Shown piece after piece: positions 16,714 through 25,846 of a DNA stretch of 64,000 nt. Origin of the DNA: Zooshikella harenae (GTDB taxonomy: Bacteria; Pseudomonadota; Gammaproteobacteria; Pseudomonadales; Zooshikellaceae); assembly GCF_018837975.1 (NCBI RefSeq), contig NZ_JAGSOY010000003.1:1-64000 (forward strand). Direction: 5' to 3'. The notes below the pieces were generated by a model that saw only the letters and a list, made by a program, of their open reading frames with translations, ran no database searches and had not been told where the DNA came from. How positions within the stretch are numbered: the stretch's first letter is position 1; the number at the start of each line of letters is the position of its first letter. The translations under genes and the position numbers were made by a program.

Positions 16714-17877
16714 TTATACTTTTTCGACATGGTAAGCTTTAACAAGTCGAAAAATTTCACGCATGGTTTGGTGTAGAAGCTCATCAGCATGAGCTATTGC
16801 ATGCTCAAGGGACATGGGCTGGTTGATGATACTAAAAATGCTGGTAATACCTTGTTCGTGAGTAAGTTCTGCGCCCTTACCAATACTGCCTACTAAAGCG
16901 ATAACTGGTAAATCATGCTGACTGGCAAGTTTGGCAATACCTACTGGCAGCTTTCCTTGGGAAGTCTGTTGGTTAACCTGTCCTTCGGCTGTAATGACAA
17001 GGTCCAGATTACTTTGTTCAAACAAATTGGTTAAGTTGAGATGTTCTGCGATAACTTCAAAACCAGAGTGAATAGATGTATTGGGCAAACTGGTCAGTAG
17101 TCCTGCCCCCATACCACCTGCAGCACCTGCTCCAGGCTGTTGTATGATTTCAAGTGCAGGTATATCAAAGTGCTTGGCTAGTAACTGGGTAAGGTTTTCA
17201 ACCGCTTTATCCAGTGTGGGGATCATTTCAGGGGTAGCGCCTTTTTGAGGCCCAAAAACACTAGCAGCGCCATGTTCTCCCAGTAGGGGATTTGTGACAT
17301 CACTGGCAATGATAAATTCTGTATTTTCAACTCTTGGGTCTACGTTGCTGCTATCAATAGACGCTAATTTCAACAGGCCTTCAGCACCTGGTGGTATAGG
17401 TTGTTGTTGATTATCCAGAAAACTATACCCTAATGTGCTTAGAGCACCTGCACCACCATCATGAGTGGCACTGCCTCCTAGCCCTAATATTATCTTATTA
17501 CACTGTCTATCAAGAGCATTAAGTATTAACTGCCCAACTCCTTTGGTGGTGGTATAGAGTGGATTTTGCTGATCAAGTGTGAGCAAAGGTAAACCAGCGC
17601 AACTCGCCATCTCTATAATGGCTGTTTTATTATCAGCCAGAATGCCATAAAAGGCATCGACAGGTTGGTTTAATGGACCTGTAACTGTCAGATTAATTTT
17701 TTCTCCACCTGCATTATGTAAAAAAGCATCGACTGTACCTTCTCCACCATCTGCGAGGGGAAAAGATGTAATTTGAGTATTAGGTGCGATTGAGTGAATT
17801 GCTGAGGTACATGTTTGACATATTTCTAAGGCTGTCAGTGATCCTTTAAATGAGTCCGGTGCAATTAAGATATGCAT
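16714..17877 (-). CDS. Glycerate kinase (type I, GlxK/GarK family)
   Basis: This protein of about 387 residues phosphorylates glycerate with ATP, feeding glycolysis from glyoxylate or sugar-acid breakdown. It begins MHILIAPDSFKGSLTA, then has FPLADGGEGTVDAF, LGLGGSATHDGGAG and GAGAAGGMGAGLL, which define the family. I chose the ATG at 17877 (AGGG just upstream); the longer reading to 17928 overlaps the upstream gene and adds non-conserved residues. The family member (2- or 3-glycerate product) cannot be read from sequence. No glyoxylate pathway genes adjoin it. Confidence 0.93.
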   Translation of the reverse strand: MHILIAPDSFKGSLTALEICQTCTSAIHSIAPNTQITSFPLADGGEGTVDAFLHNAGGEKINLTVTGPLNQPVDAFYGILADNKTAIIEMASCAGLPLLTLDQQNPLYTTTKGVGQLILNALDRQCNKIILGLGGSATHDGGAGALSTLGYSFLDNQQQPIPPGAEGLLKLASIDSSNVDPRVENTEFIIASDVTNPLLGEHGAASVFGPQKGATPEMIPTLDKAVENLTQLLAKHFDIPALEIIQQPGAGAAGGMGAGLLTSLPNTSIHSGFEVIAEHLNLTNLFEQSNLDLVITAEGQVNQQTSQGKLPVGIAKLASQHDLPVIALVGSIGKGAELTHEQGITSIFSIINQPMSLEHAIAHADELLHQTMREIFRLVKAYHVEKV

Positions 17878-17914
17878 GGCTCGGTCCCTGTCATTGCAGT
17901 GAATATCTAAACAA

Positions 17915-18409
17915 CTATGCTGCTTCACTGTTATTTAAAATTAAAGTTTGATAGTGCTGTATAAATGATTCTAGATGTGCCTGAGGTCTTACATGATAAA
18001 AACGTCGCCAACATTTGGCTAGCGTATAAATATTACTGGGTTCAGATTCAATGAAGTTTTGATTACGTTTATAAATTAACCAAGCTATTGCTGTTGCATA
18101 GGATAAATTAGTAGCGAGCTCAGCATGTGGGTTCGCAAGAAATTCATGTTGACTGGCTAACCCGCGAATTTTACTTGCTAAGTCAGAGTGTTTAACTAAA
18201 TAGCGGTCCCATATATTTTTATGCATCATTGGTGTAATACAGTAGATGCCTAATGAGCGTTGCTTCCTACGCTTCAAGTAAAAGCCTAATCCACTCTCTT
18301 GTGCCGCAGTCCCCAGTAGAAGGTTTTCTGCAAAAGGGGACCACATATCGATATAGTCTAATGTGGGTTTAATTACATAGTGGCGAAGTTCATCTGGACA
18401 GATTCCCAT
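17915..18409 (-). CDS. Hypothetical protein, lysozyme-like motif
   Basis: This 164-residue protein belongs to no family I can name. 'LLLGTAAQESGLGFYLKRR' followed by 'LGIYCITPMMHKNIWDRYL' recalls the Glu-Ser start of lysozyme-like or phage transglycosylase domains, with a possible catalytic Glu at about residue 38. There is no signal peptide and no membrane segment. It lies 37 bases upstream of glycerate kinase on the same strand and could be co-transcribed, although the functions look unrelated. A phage origin is possible because similar small proteins occur in phage structural regions, but no other phage gene is here. Confidence 0.65.
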   Translation of the reverse strand: MGICPDELRHYVIKPTLDYIDMWSPFAENLLLGTAAQESGLGFYLKRRKQRSLGIYCITPMMHKNIWDRYLVKHSDLASKIRGLASQHEFLANPHAELATNLSYATAIAWLIYKRNQNFIESEPSNIYTLAKCWRRFYHVRPQAHLESFIQHYQTLILNNSEAA

Positions 18410-18862
18410 GGTCTCACTCTCTTATCGCAGCCCTAAAATCTCTATATAGGAAGCCATGCATAATATTGACCAATCTACAGGTAGGGCTGTTTATGGAAAG
18501 TAATCACTTGTTTTTATAATTACCTTTCCCATTAAGCTAGCCTATTTTTTACAAAAGTCACTGTAACTTGTTGAGTTAGTGCATTTAGTCCATGTAAAAA
18601 GCAAAAATAGCTACAGTAATCACGAGCGAAAATCGCCTTGGACTATTTTTTTTATGGCTCTCCTGAATGATGGTGTCAATTATTCAAACATGTATGTTGT
18701 TTTAAAGACAAAAGTATGACGGGGAGGTGAAGATTTGTAAGTGGTAAAGTTAAATTTGCTTTGATTGGAGGTCTTTTACATATTTAGTGCAGAAAAACAG
18801 CCCACTACCAGGTTATTAACCTGGTAGAGTCAACTATTGGTTGAGAGTGGTATTAATAGAGC
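18410..18862. other. Intergenic region with apt terminator hairpin
   Basis: These 453 bases lie between two minus-strand genes. Apart from the hairpin at 18792-18827 I see no gene or repeat. The upstream part should hold the promoter for the 164-residue gene and glycerate kinase. Confidence 0.45.
18792..18827 (-). terminator. Probable terminator of apt
   Basis: An exact inverted repeat (CTACCAGGTTA and its complement, 18805-18827) lies 36 bases past the apt stop. On the minus strand it is followed by TGGGCTGTTTTT. The T-run is offset by a few bases, so termination is likely but not certain. Confidence 0.55.
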
Positions 18863-19396
18863 CTAGAACGCACAGAGTGTAAACGTTGGAATATTGGCAT
18901 CTTGTAATTTCGTGCTACCACCTAAGTCTGGCAAATCAATAATAGCGGCTGCCTCATATATGTGGGCACCTAACCGCCTTATCAGTGTAGCCGCAGCAAG
19001 TAGCGTTCCACCCGTTGCAATTAAATCATCAATGAGCAGGACTGAGTCATTTGCATCCAACGCTCCACGTTGTACCTCGATGGTAGCTTGCCCATACTCT
19101 AAGTCGTAGGTTTCCGTTTCTGTTTCAGCAGGGAGCTTGCCTTGCTTGCGAAGTAAAACTAACGGTTTGTTTAGCGCATAGGCGATAACAGCACCAGGCA
19201 AAAAACCACGTGCATCAAGCGCCGCAATATGGGTTATTTCAGTGTCTACATACCGTTGTATCAGACTATCAATAACCATTCTGTGTGCTTTGGGAGACTG
19301 GTAGATGGGAGTAACATCTCGAAAGACAACACCAGGTGCTGGCCAATCATTAACACTACGTATTAATGACTTAATATAATATTCGTCAAAAATCAT
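18863..19396 (-). CDS. apt: Adenine phosphoribosyltransferase
   Basis: This 177-residue enzyme joins adenine and PRPP to make AMP (purine salvage, cytosol). It has the N-terminal '[17 protein letters not shown]', the substrate region '[15 protein letters not shown]', '[10 protein letters not shown]', and the PRPP-binding motif [14 protein letters not shown]. Length and motif order match E. coli Apt. It follows anr by 20 bases on the same strand, so it may be in the same transcript. The hairpin at 18805 closes it. Confidence 0.97.
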   Translation of the reverse strand: MIFDEYYIKSLIRSVNDWPAPGVVFRDVTPIYQSPKAHRMVIDSLIQRYVDTEITHIAALDARGFLPGAVIAYALNKPLVLLRKQGKLPAETETETYDLEYGQATIEVQRGALDANDSVLLIDDLIATGGTLLAAATLIRRLGAHIYEAAAIIDLPDLGGSTKLQDANIPTFTLCAF

Positions 19397-19416
19397 AGAA
19401 AGCGGATTACTTATTG

Positions 19417-20178
19417 TTAGGTATCAGTGCTGCCATTTTTCTTAACTTCAACAGGTTTACCCCCTGCTAAAGAACACAAGTTAATGGGGTCAACAACTTT
19501 GACTTCTTTACCATTAGCGACAATTAAGCCATTTTTTTGGAAACGGGTGAAAACGCGACTGACAGTTTCAACGGCTAGACCCAGATAATTACCCATTTCA
19601 TTGCGAGACATGGGGAGTCGGAATGACTGAGATGAGTAGCCGCGGCGTCTAAAGCGTGTTGCCAGGTTGACAAGGAAAGTAGCAATACGTTCATCAGCAT
19701 TTTTTTTGCTTAATAAAAGCATCATTTGCTGATCCTCACGAATCTCTTTGCTCATAATCCGCATTAATTGACGACGTAATTCAGGCAAAGATTCCGCAAG
19801 TTCATCCAGGCGGTCAAAAGGAATTTCACAAACTGTTGTTGTTTCAATAGCTTGAGCAGAAACAGGATAGGCATCGCTGTCGACACCACTCATTCCTACT
19901 AACTCACTAGGCAAGTGAAAACCAGTAATTTGTTCATCACCGTCATTAGTAGAGGTATAGGTTTTCAGTGCTCCAGAGCGGACAGCGTAAATGGAAGTAA
20001 ATTTATCTCCTTCAAGAAACAGGTGCTCCCCTTTTCGCAAAGGGCGTCCCCGTTTGATGATTTTATCAAGTAAATCAATATCTTCGGTATTTAAAGCGAT
20101 AGGCAAGCAAAGAGGTTGCAATGCACACTCTTTACAGGCCACTTGATTGAACTGTTTTACAGTAGGTTTCGACGTCAT
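19417..20178 (-). CDS. anr: Anr/FNR-type oxygen-sensing transcription regulator
   Basis: This Crp/FNR-family activator of about 253 residues senses oxygen through a [4Fe-4S] cluster. The cluster cysteines are Cys15, Cys18, Cys24 and Cys117 ([10 protein letters not shown] and TVCEIP), the same spacing as FNR/Anr. The cAMP-type beta roll spans about 30-140. The C-terminal helix-turn-helix has [11 protein letters not shown], with the FNR recognition residues E--SR that read TTGAT-N4-ATCAA. I chose ATG 20178 over a TTG at 20199. It sits directly downstream of hemN, as in Pseudomonas. It likely regulates hemN and cco here. Confidence 0.96.
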   Translation of the reverse strand: MTSKPTVKQFNQVACKECALQPLCLPIALNTEDIDLLDKIIKRGRPLRKGEHLFLEGDKFTSIYAVRSGALKTYTSTNDGDEQITGFHLPSELVGMSGVDSDAYPVSAQAIETTTVCEIPFDRLDELAESLPELRRQLMRIMSKEIREDQQMMLLLSKKNADERIATFLVNLATRFRRRGYSSQSFRLPMSRNEMGNYLGLAVETVSRVFTRFQKNGLIVANGKEVKVVDPINLCSLAGGKPVEVKKNGSTDT

Positions 20179-20293
20179 GCTGTGAGGGCCTCTAATCAAC
20201 TTCCGTCGTCATATATGTTTAATGCTAGTATCTGATTAGAGGCTATTGTAGGGGAAACTACTAAAAACTCCAACGGGAATTACTAAGAAGAGG

Positions 20294-21676
20294 TCATATT
20301 ACTTTCGAAAAGCGCGTTGTTTCATTATTTGCGGCCAAGTATTGATCAAATACCATACATATATTACGGATGAGTAGTTGACCTTTTGGCTGCACCAATA
20401 GGCTGTCTTTATTAATGATAAGCAAGCTATCATCTACCATTGACTGTAATGCTTCTAACTCATAAGCAAAATGTTTATTAAAATCAATTTCAAACTGTTG
20501 CTCTATTTGAGGAATGTTTAGCTCAAAGTGGCAAATCAGCTGACTGATAATTTCTCTACGAAGAAGGTCTTCTGTCGATAAAACAAAACCACGCTGAAAT
20601 GGGAAGACGTTTTGACTTACTTGTTGACTGTATTCATTCAATTTTGACAGGTTTTGCCAGTAGGTATTGCCTATCTGGCTAATAGCCGAGCAACCAAAGC
20701 CCAACAGATCGCACTCTTTATGCGTGGTATAGCCTTGAAAGTTGCGATGAAGCTGCCCTGTGACTTTCGCTTCTGTCAGTTCATCATCTGGCAGTGCAAA
20801 GTGATCCATCCCAATATACACATAACCAGCATCGATAAGGTGCTCAATAGTATGTTTTAGAATGGAAAGCTTTTCAGCAGGTGTTGGTAAATCTTTTTCA
20901 TTAATTCGGCGTTGTGGTTTAAACCGGTCAGGGAGGTGCGCATAGTTGAAGATGGATAATCGATTAGGCGCCAGCTCAAGGACTTTGTTTAAGCTAGTCA
21001 AAAAGCTTTGAGTGTTTTGATGAGGCAACCCATAAATTAAATCAACATTAATGGACTTGAAGCTTAGTGTTCGTGCGGCATCAATAACCGCTAAAGTTTC
21101 TTCTTCAGTTTGAACACGGTTTACAGCCTGCTGTACGACAGGATTAAAATCTTGAATCCCCAGACTGATACGGTTGAAGCCCAACTGGCGCAAATGGCCC
21201 ATTGTTGCCCAGTCAGCTTCTCTTGGATCTATTTCTATTGAGTAATCAGCACTCGCATCATCAACAAGTTGGAAATAATCATTCGTTTTTTCCATTAACT
21301 GCTGCATTAATTCCAAGCTTAAATAAGTGGGTGTTCCACCACCCCAATGTAGTTGAGTTACCTCTCGTTGCCCAAAGTACTCTGCATGGAAATGCATCTC
21401 ACGAATAAGGTTTTTAATGTAGCCCACCGCCTGGTTACGCTGTTTCGTGATAACCTTATTACAAGCGCAGTAATAGCAAATGTTAGAGCAAAATGGAATG
21501 TGAAAATAAAGCGAAAGAGGCGTATTTAACTGCTTGCTTTGCTTAGCTGCATTTAAATAGGCTGCTTCGGAAAATGGTGCAGTAAACTCAACGGCGGTTG
21601 GGTACGATGTGTACCTTGGACCGTTTACTGCGTAGCGGTGAATCAATTGACTGTCCCACTCAAGCGCTTGCACCAT
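20294..21676 (-). CDS. hemN: Oxygen-independent coproporphyrinogen III oxidase
   Basis: This 460-residue radical-SAM enzyme oxidatively decarboxylates coproporphyrinogen III without oxygen in haem synthesis. The cluster motif is CSNICYYC (Cys63, Cys67, Cys70) followed by Cys72, as in E. coli HemN. 'HWGGGTPTYL', 'SIEIDPREA' and 'RISLGIQDF' follow. The C-terminal 'GFGCSAISQIGNTYWQN' confirms HemN rather than HemW. A perfect FNR box lies 66 bases upstream of the ATG. It is followed by anr and preceded by the cco assembly genes. Confidence 0.97.
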   Translation of the reverse strand: MVQALEWDSQLIHRYAVNGPRYTSYPTAVEFTAPFSEAAYLNAAKQSKQLNTPLSLYFHIPFCSNICYYCACNKVITKQRNQAVGYIKNLIREMHFHAEYFGQREVTQLHWGGGTPTYLSLELMQQLMEKTNDYFQLVDDASADYSIEIDPREADWATMGHLRQLGFNRISLGIQDFNPVVQQAVNRVQTEEETLAVIDAARTLSFKSINVDLIYGLPHQNTQSFLTSLNKVLELAPNRLSIFNYAHLPDRFKPQRRINEKDLPTPAEKLSILKHTIEHLIDAGYVYIGMDHFALPDDELTEAKVTGQLHRNFQGYTTHKECDLLGFGCSAISQIGNTYWQNLSKLNEYSQQVSQNVFPFQRGFVLSTEDLLRREIISQLICHFELNIPQIEQQFEIDFNKHFAYELEALQSMVDDSLLIINKDSLLVQPKGQLLIRNICMVFDQYLAANNETTRFSKVI

Positions 21677-21741
21677 AATTAAAGTTGCCTCTCCTAATCA
21701 TATTCAGGAGACCAGTTTAGGTACGTTTGGTGTGGTTTGTC

Positions 21742-21755
21742 TTGATGTGCATCAA
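21742..21755. promoter_or_regulatory. Anr/FNR box upstream of hemN
   Basis: TTGATGTGCATCAA matches the consensus TTGAT-N4-ATCAA perfectly. It is centred about 72 bases upstream of the hemN start, a position that allows class II activation if transcription starts about 30 bases from the ATG. Confidence 0.88.
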
Positions 21756-21786
21756 GCGCAATTTAGCTAGACACACGTTATAACTA

Positions 21787-22515
21787 CTAATGCGACATAT
21801 GATGTGTAACAGGGGGGTTAGTATTGGATAATAATGATTGAGTAACTGACATGAGCCAAGCTTGATGAGGGCCAGGTATGGTCCAACAGCCAAAAAGAAT
21901 GACAGAAACTCCTAGCAGCTGGCGAATACCGCGATTATTTAACAGGCGATGTAGTTGTTGGGCAAATAAACCTGAGGCAATCATAATAGGTAATGTTCCC
22001 AGCCCAAAGGTAGCCATTAAGGTCGCGGCTTTCCAAGTATTGCCTGTAGCGGCAGCCCAGGTAAGTGAACTGTAAACTAAGCCGCAAGGTAACCATCCCC
22101 AAAGTCCACCAAGAATAAGTGCATGTTTGAATGATTTAATGGGCATGAATTTTTGGGTTAGCGGTTTTATATAGAGCCAAAGATGTCCACCAGCCTTTTC
22201 CAAGTAGGTCAATCCACGCCACCAGTTGGCTAGGTAGAGTCCCATTGCAATTAATAATAGGCCTGCAAAAGTTCTTAAACCTGCTCCTAGTCCCAGTGAC
22301 TGGATAGCCCACCCAAATGACCCCAGTAATAAACCTGCAAGCGCATAACTAATAATTCGCCCTAAGTTAAAAAGAGCAAGATAAAAGCTGGATAAACTTC
22401 CAGAAGGCGTCGAAAGAGAAAGTGCTCCCATTAGTCCACCACACATGCCAAGGCAGTGTCCTGCACCTAATAACCCCAACAGAAATGCAGTGCCGTAACT
22501 ACTAAAATCAATCAT
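21787..22515 (-). CDS. TauE/SafE-type membrane protein of the cco cluster
   Basis: This inner membrane protein of about 242 residues has six predicted helices. 'GHCLGMCGGLMGAL' near the start is the His/Cys motif typical of the cbb3-associated branch of the TauE/SafE family, which is thought to handle copper or another metal. The second half repeats the pattern (GGLWGWLPCGLVYSSL). The ATG at 22515 overlaps the end of ccoS, which indicates coupling; the longer reading to 22665 would run through ccoS. It likely helps copper delivery to CcoN, but that is inference from context. Confidence 0.88.
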   Translation of the reverse strand: MIDFSSYGTAFLLGLLGAGHCLGMCGGLMGALSLSTPSGSLSSFYLALFNLGRIISYALAGLLLGSFGWAIQSLGLGAGLRTFAGLLLIAMGLYLANWWRGLTYLEKAGGHLWLYIKPLTQKFMPIKSFKHALILGGLWGWLPCGLVYSSLTWAAATGNTWKAATLMATFGLGTLPIMIASGLFAQQLHRLLNNRGIRQLLGVSVILFGCWTIPGPHQAWLMSVTQSLLSNTNPPVTHHMSH

Positions 22516-22705
22516 TTGCTTTGTTTTCTGATGCTTGTTTAGAAGGTGTTGGTTGTTGTGGTGAAGGCTCTTGATCAAAGAGAATACTGTGGCTCGGGCT
22601 TTCAAGGTCATCATACTGTCCATTATCAACAGCCCAGAAGAATGCCCAAACGGCAACCGCAACAAAAATAAGGGCGAGTGGAATCAGTAAGTAGATAATA
22701 TCCAT
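22508..22705 (-). CDS. ccoS: cbb3-type oxidase assembly protein CcoS
   Basis: This 65-residue protein has a single membrane helix (MDIIYLLIPLALIFVAVAVWAFFWAV) followed by 'DNGQYDDLESPSHSILFD', which is diagnostic of CcoS. It is required for cofactor insertion in CcoN in other bacteria. Its Pro/Gln-rich tail is poorly conserved. It lies 19 bases downstream of ccoI and overlaps the TauE/SafE gene. Confidence 0.94.
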   Translation of the reverse strand: MDIIYLLIPLALIFVAVAVWAFFWAVDNGQYDDLESPSHSILFDQEPSPQQPTPSKQASENKAND

Positions 22706-22724
22706 GAGTACATAGTTTCTCTTG

Positions 22725-25259
22725 TCAGGGCGCAGTCTCCAGAGGCGTTATTTGAGAAGGCTGAGTCTGAAGGTGTTGTTTGGTTGAGCACTTGCTTGTG
22801 CGAGTCAAGCGTAAGGCGTTTGCAACGACAAGCAATGAGCTACTCGCCATACCAATAGCAGCCATCCAGGGTTGAATAATACCACAAGCGGCTAAAGGGA
22901 GAGCGACAAGATTATAACTCAGTGCCCAGACTAAGTTGGTGCGAATGGTATTACGGGTTTGTTTAGCAATATCAAATACAGTAAGGAGGCTATTTAACTG
23001 GTTATTTAACAGAACAATATCTGCTGTATTTTTCGCCAAATCACTGCCGCAGCCAAGTGATACAGATACATTAGCGGCTGCAAGAATAGGTACATCATTG
23101 ATGCCATCCCCAACCATCAAGACATTTTTGCCCTGTTGTTGCAGTGTTTGTAGCTGTGCAAGTTTATCTTCTGGCGTCATATTGGCTTGCCAGGATGAAA
23201 TCGATAGTGTCTCTGCCACACGCTTGACGACATTAGGCTGGTCGCCACTCAACAAGCTAAGCTGCATATTTTGCTGTTGTAAGTCATGGATAGTGTGTGC
23301 ACTATCTTGTCTCAAAGTATCAGCCAGTTTGATCCAGCCTAACACTTCTTGTTCACTGGCAAAGAGTAGCCATTGCCCCACAGGCTCCGGGGGATCAAGT
23401 AGAGGAATGTTTAGCCATGAGCAAATAAATACAGACTTACCAACCCGGTATCGTTGTGCTTTTCGTATTTCTGGATTGCTGTCATTTGAGCTTGCTGGGT
23501 GAGAAGAGATACTACCTTCAATACCATAACCTGGGTGATTAGTAACACTTTTTGCTCGAAGAGGGGTTGCTCGTTCAGCAAATGTTTTGGCTATTGGGTG
23601 TTCAGAGTGGGCTTCAAGTGCTGCAATAAGGTCTAGCATAGTTTCTGGAGACAGTGTGCTATTTGTGGGTATCACTTGCTCCAGTGTTAGTTTTCCTTCT
23701 GTTAAAGTCCCTGTTTTATCAAAAATAATATGATTTATATGCGTAAGTGATTCCAGTACATGGTTGCCTGTAATGAGGAGGCCTTGTTGATAGAGTCTAC
23801 CCATGGCTGCAGTGAGTGCAGTTGGGGTTGCCAGTGAAAGTGCACAAGGACAGGTGACAACCAGCACTGCCAGCGTAATCCAAAAGGCATCGGCAGGGTT
23901 ATGTTGTGACCAGTAGCTGTAAACCACTGCAGCAATCAGTATCACTGCAGTAACAAAATAACTGGCCACGCGATCAGCAAGTTGTGCAATAAATGGTTTT
24001 TCTTGCTGGGCTTGCTCCAGTAAAGAAACGATATGCGCTAGACGTGTGGTTTGGCCTGTAGCGGTTACTTGGATATCAATGGCATGTTCGACATTGATTG
24101 TGCCTGCTAAAACAGTATCGCTGACTTGCTTGGTAACCGGCAGGTATTCACCGGTTAGCATCGCTTCGTTACATGTCGTTTGTCCTTGAATAATAACACC
24201 GTCAGCAGGTACGGGCTCACCTGGCTTGATGCGCAGGGTGTAACCCATCTCAACTTCTATTGCCGCTATTGCCTGCTCTTGGCTATTATCATCAATGCGT
24301 GTTGCTTTATCAGGTAGAAGCTTTAAAAGACCAGAACCTTGCTGGGTTGTATGGTGACGTGCTCGCATTTCAAGAAAACGGCTGATTAACAAGAAGAAGG
24401 TAAACATGCACACAGAGTCAAAATAGACTTCACCAGAACCCGTGAGCATGGCCCAGGTACTGGCTGTATAGGCTGCGCCAATGGCTGTAGCAACAGGGAA
24501 GTCCATACTTAAGTGGCGTGCTTTTACATCCCGCCAAGCGGCTTTAAAAAATGGTTGCGCAGCATAAAAGACAACAGGTGTTGCTAAGAGAAAGCTAACC
24601 CACCGAATAAAATCACGATAACTGTCTTCCATCCCCTGCAAAGCACCAGCATACAATGCGATGGCATACATCATGACCTGCATGGTACCTATCCCGGCAA
24701 CGGCTAAGCGGCGAATAGATTTGCGGTATTCCTGCTGTGCAAGTTGTTGCTGCTTGTCCATGGAGAAAGGGTGTGGCAAGTAACCAATATAAGCGATATG
24801 TTGCATGATTTCGCTTAATTTAACGTGCTCAGGAAGGTATTGAATATAAGCGCGATGTGTTGTGAGGTTAACTGAGGCCTGCTCAACACCTTTGAGTTGA
24901 TTTAAGTGTTTTTCTAGCAGCCAGATACAAGCAGCACAAGTGATGCCTTCAATACTTAAGCTTACATGGCATTGCCCATTGAGCTGTTGACTCACTAACT
25001 GAGTTTGAAGGGCTTTACGATCATATACGGTGTAGTCAGTGGTAGGTGCTTTATCTTGGCCTAGCTTGAGTGCTTGTTCAGTTCGATATTGATAATAGTG
25101 GGCGAGTCCTTCTCCTTCTATGGCTTCTGCAACAAATTGGCAACCTGGGCAACACATTGGGTGTGATGTGCCATTAATAACGGCAAAGCAGGGCGCTTTA
25201 CCAGAAATAGTTTCACCACAGTGGTAGCACGTCGACTGATTTGCCATTTGTTTTGCCAT
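22725..25259 (-). CDS. ccoI: Copper-translocating P-type ATPase CcoI
   Basis: This 844-residue inner membrane copper exporter supplies copper to the cbb3 oxidase. The N-terminus has a cysteine-rich zinc-ribbon-like part (CYHCGETISG, CCPGCQF), then a metal-binding domain with GITCAACIW. The core has TGE (MLTGEYLPV), the membrane metal site CPC (TCPCALSLATPTAL), the phosphorylation motif DKTGTLTEG, an HP motif (SEHPIA) and GDGINDVPILA. All catalytic motifs are intact. An AGGTG site precedes the ATG. It is in a tight minus-strand operon after ccoH (16 bases). Confidence 0.96.
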   Translation of the reverse strand: MAKQMANQSTCYHCGETISGKAPCFAVINGTSHPMCCPGCQFVAEAIEGEGLAHYYQYRTEQALKLGQDKAPTTDYTVYDRKALQTQLVSQQLNGQCHVSLSIEGITCAACIWLLEKHLNQLKGVEQASVNLTTHRAYIQYLPEHVKLSEIMQHIAYIGYLPHPFSMDKQQQLAQQEYRKSIRRLAVAGIGTMQVMMYAIALYAGALQGMEDSYRDFIRWVSFLLATPVVFYAAQPFFKAAWRDVKARHLSMDFPVATAIGAAYTASTWAMLTGSGEVYFDSVCMFTFFLLISRFLEMRARHHTTQQGSGLLKLLPDKATRIDDNSQEQAIAAIEVEMGYTLRIKPGEPVPADGVIIQGQTTCNEAMLTGEYLPVTKQVSDTVLAGTINVEHAIDIQVTATGQTTRLAHIVSLLEQAQQEKPFIAQLADRVASYFVTAVILIAAVVYSYWSQHNPADAFWITLAVLVVTCPCALSLATPTALTAAMGRLYQQGLLITGNHVLESLTHINHIIFDKTGTLTEGKLTLEQVIPTNSTLSPETMLDLIAALEAHSEHPIAKTFAERATPLRAKSVTNHPGYGIEGSISSHPASSNDSNPEIRKAQRYRVGKSVFICSWLNIPLLDPPEPVGQWLLFASEQEVLGWIKLADTLRQDSAHTIHDLQQQNMQLSLLSGDQPNVVKRVAETLSISSWQANMTPEDKLAQLQTLQQQGKNVLMVGDGINDVPILAAANVSVSLGCGSDLAKNTADIVLLNNQLNSLLTVFDIAKQTRNTIRTNLVWALSYNLVALPLAACGIIQPWMAAIGMASSSLLVVANALRLTRTSKCSTKQHLQTQPSQITPLETAP

Positions 25260-25274
25260 ACTACACCTAATAAC

Positions 25275-25835
25275 CTACTCGTTTGCAATCTTCATTGTGG
25301 CAGGTTGTAAAGCGATGGTGATCGATGTTGTATCAATATAACTGCCGCCAATTAAGCGCCAGCCTTCTCGGTGCTTTTGTTTATCCACTGCTTTAGGCGT
25401 TTCAAGGTGAATATAGCGCTTACCCGTTATTTCGTGAGGCAGAAAGCCTTCATACTCGTTATCTATGTTGAGTTGAACAGGGAGTGTTGCATCCTCTTCG
25501 GGTAAGGTTGGCGATATAAAGCTTAGCGTTAAAGCACGAGGCATATTGTCTTGATCTGGCGAGAGTGTAATTCTTACCCGCTTTTGTGCATTATCCAAAT
25601 ATACCTTCGCTGTGAGTCCTAGAGCTTGAGCATGACGGTCTCGCTTCAGCTCTTTTTCTATGGCCAAGCCTTCTTTGTAATAGTCATCAACAACCAGTGA
25701 ATCAGCATTACGAACTGCAATAGCAATATATGAGCTACCCAGAATGATAGCTAAAATAGGAATAGCCAATAAAAAGCCTAGCCAAAAACGGCCATGCTTT
25801 TTATCTTCTGAGGAAAGAGGGTGATTTTGTGCCAT
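25275..25835 (-). CDS. ccoH: cbb3 oxidase assembly protein CcoH (FixH family)
   Basis: This 186-residue protein has one N-terminal membrane helix (about 20-42: GFLLAIPILAIILGSSYIAIAV). It is followed by 'VVDDYYKEGLAIEKELKRD' and a beta-rich periplasmic domain, the FixH pattern. It interacts with the oxidase during assembly in other bacteria. It lies between ccoG (12-base gap) and ccoI, the standard ccoGHIS order. Confidence 0.93.
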   Translation of the reverse strand: MAQNHPLSSEDKKHGRFWLGFLLAIPILAIILGSSYIAIAVRNADSLVVDDYYKEGLAIEKELKRDRHAQALGLTAKVYLDNAQKRVRITLSPDQDNMPRALTLSFISPTLPEEDATLPVQLNIDNEYEGFLPHEITGKRYIHLETPKAVDKQKHREGWRLIGGSYIDTTSITIALQPATMKIANE

Positions 25836-25846
25836 GTTATTACTCT

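Noticed and set aside
22936-23502. 188-codon plus-strand frame inside ccoI
   Set aside because: It is antisense to a fully intact P-type ATPase with conserved motifs. Cys and Ser richness is a by-product of reading the opposite strand.
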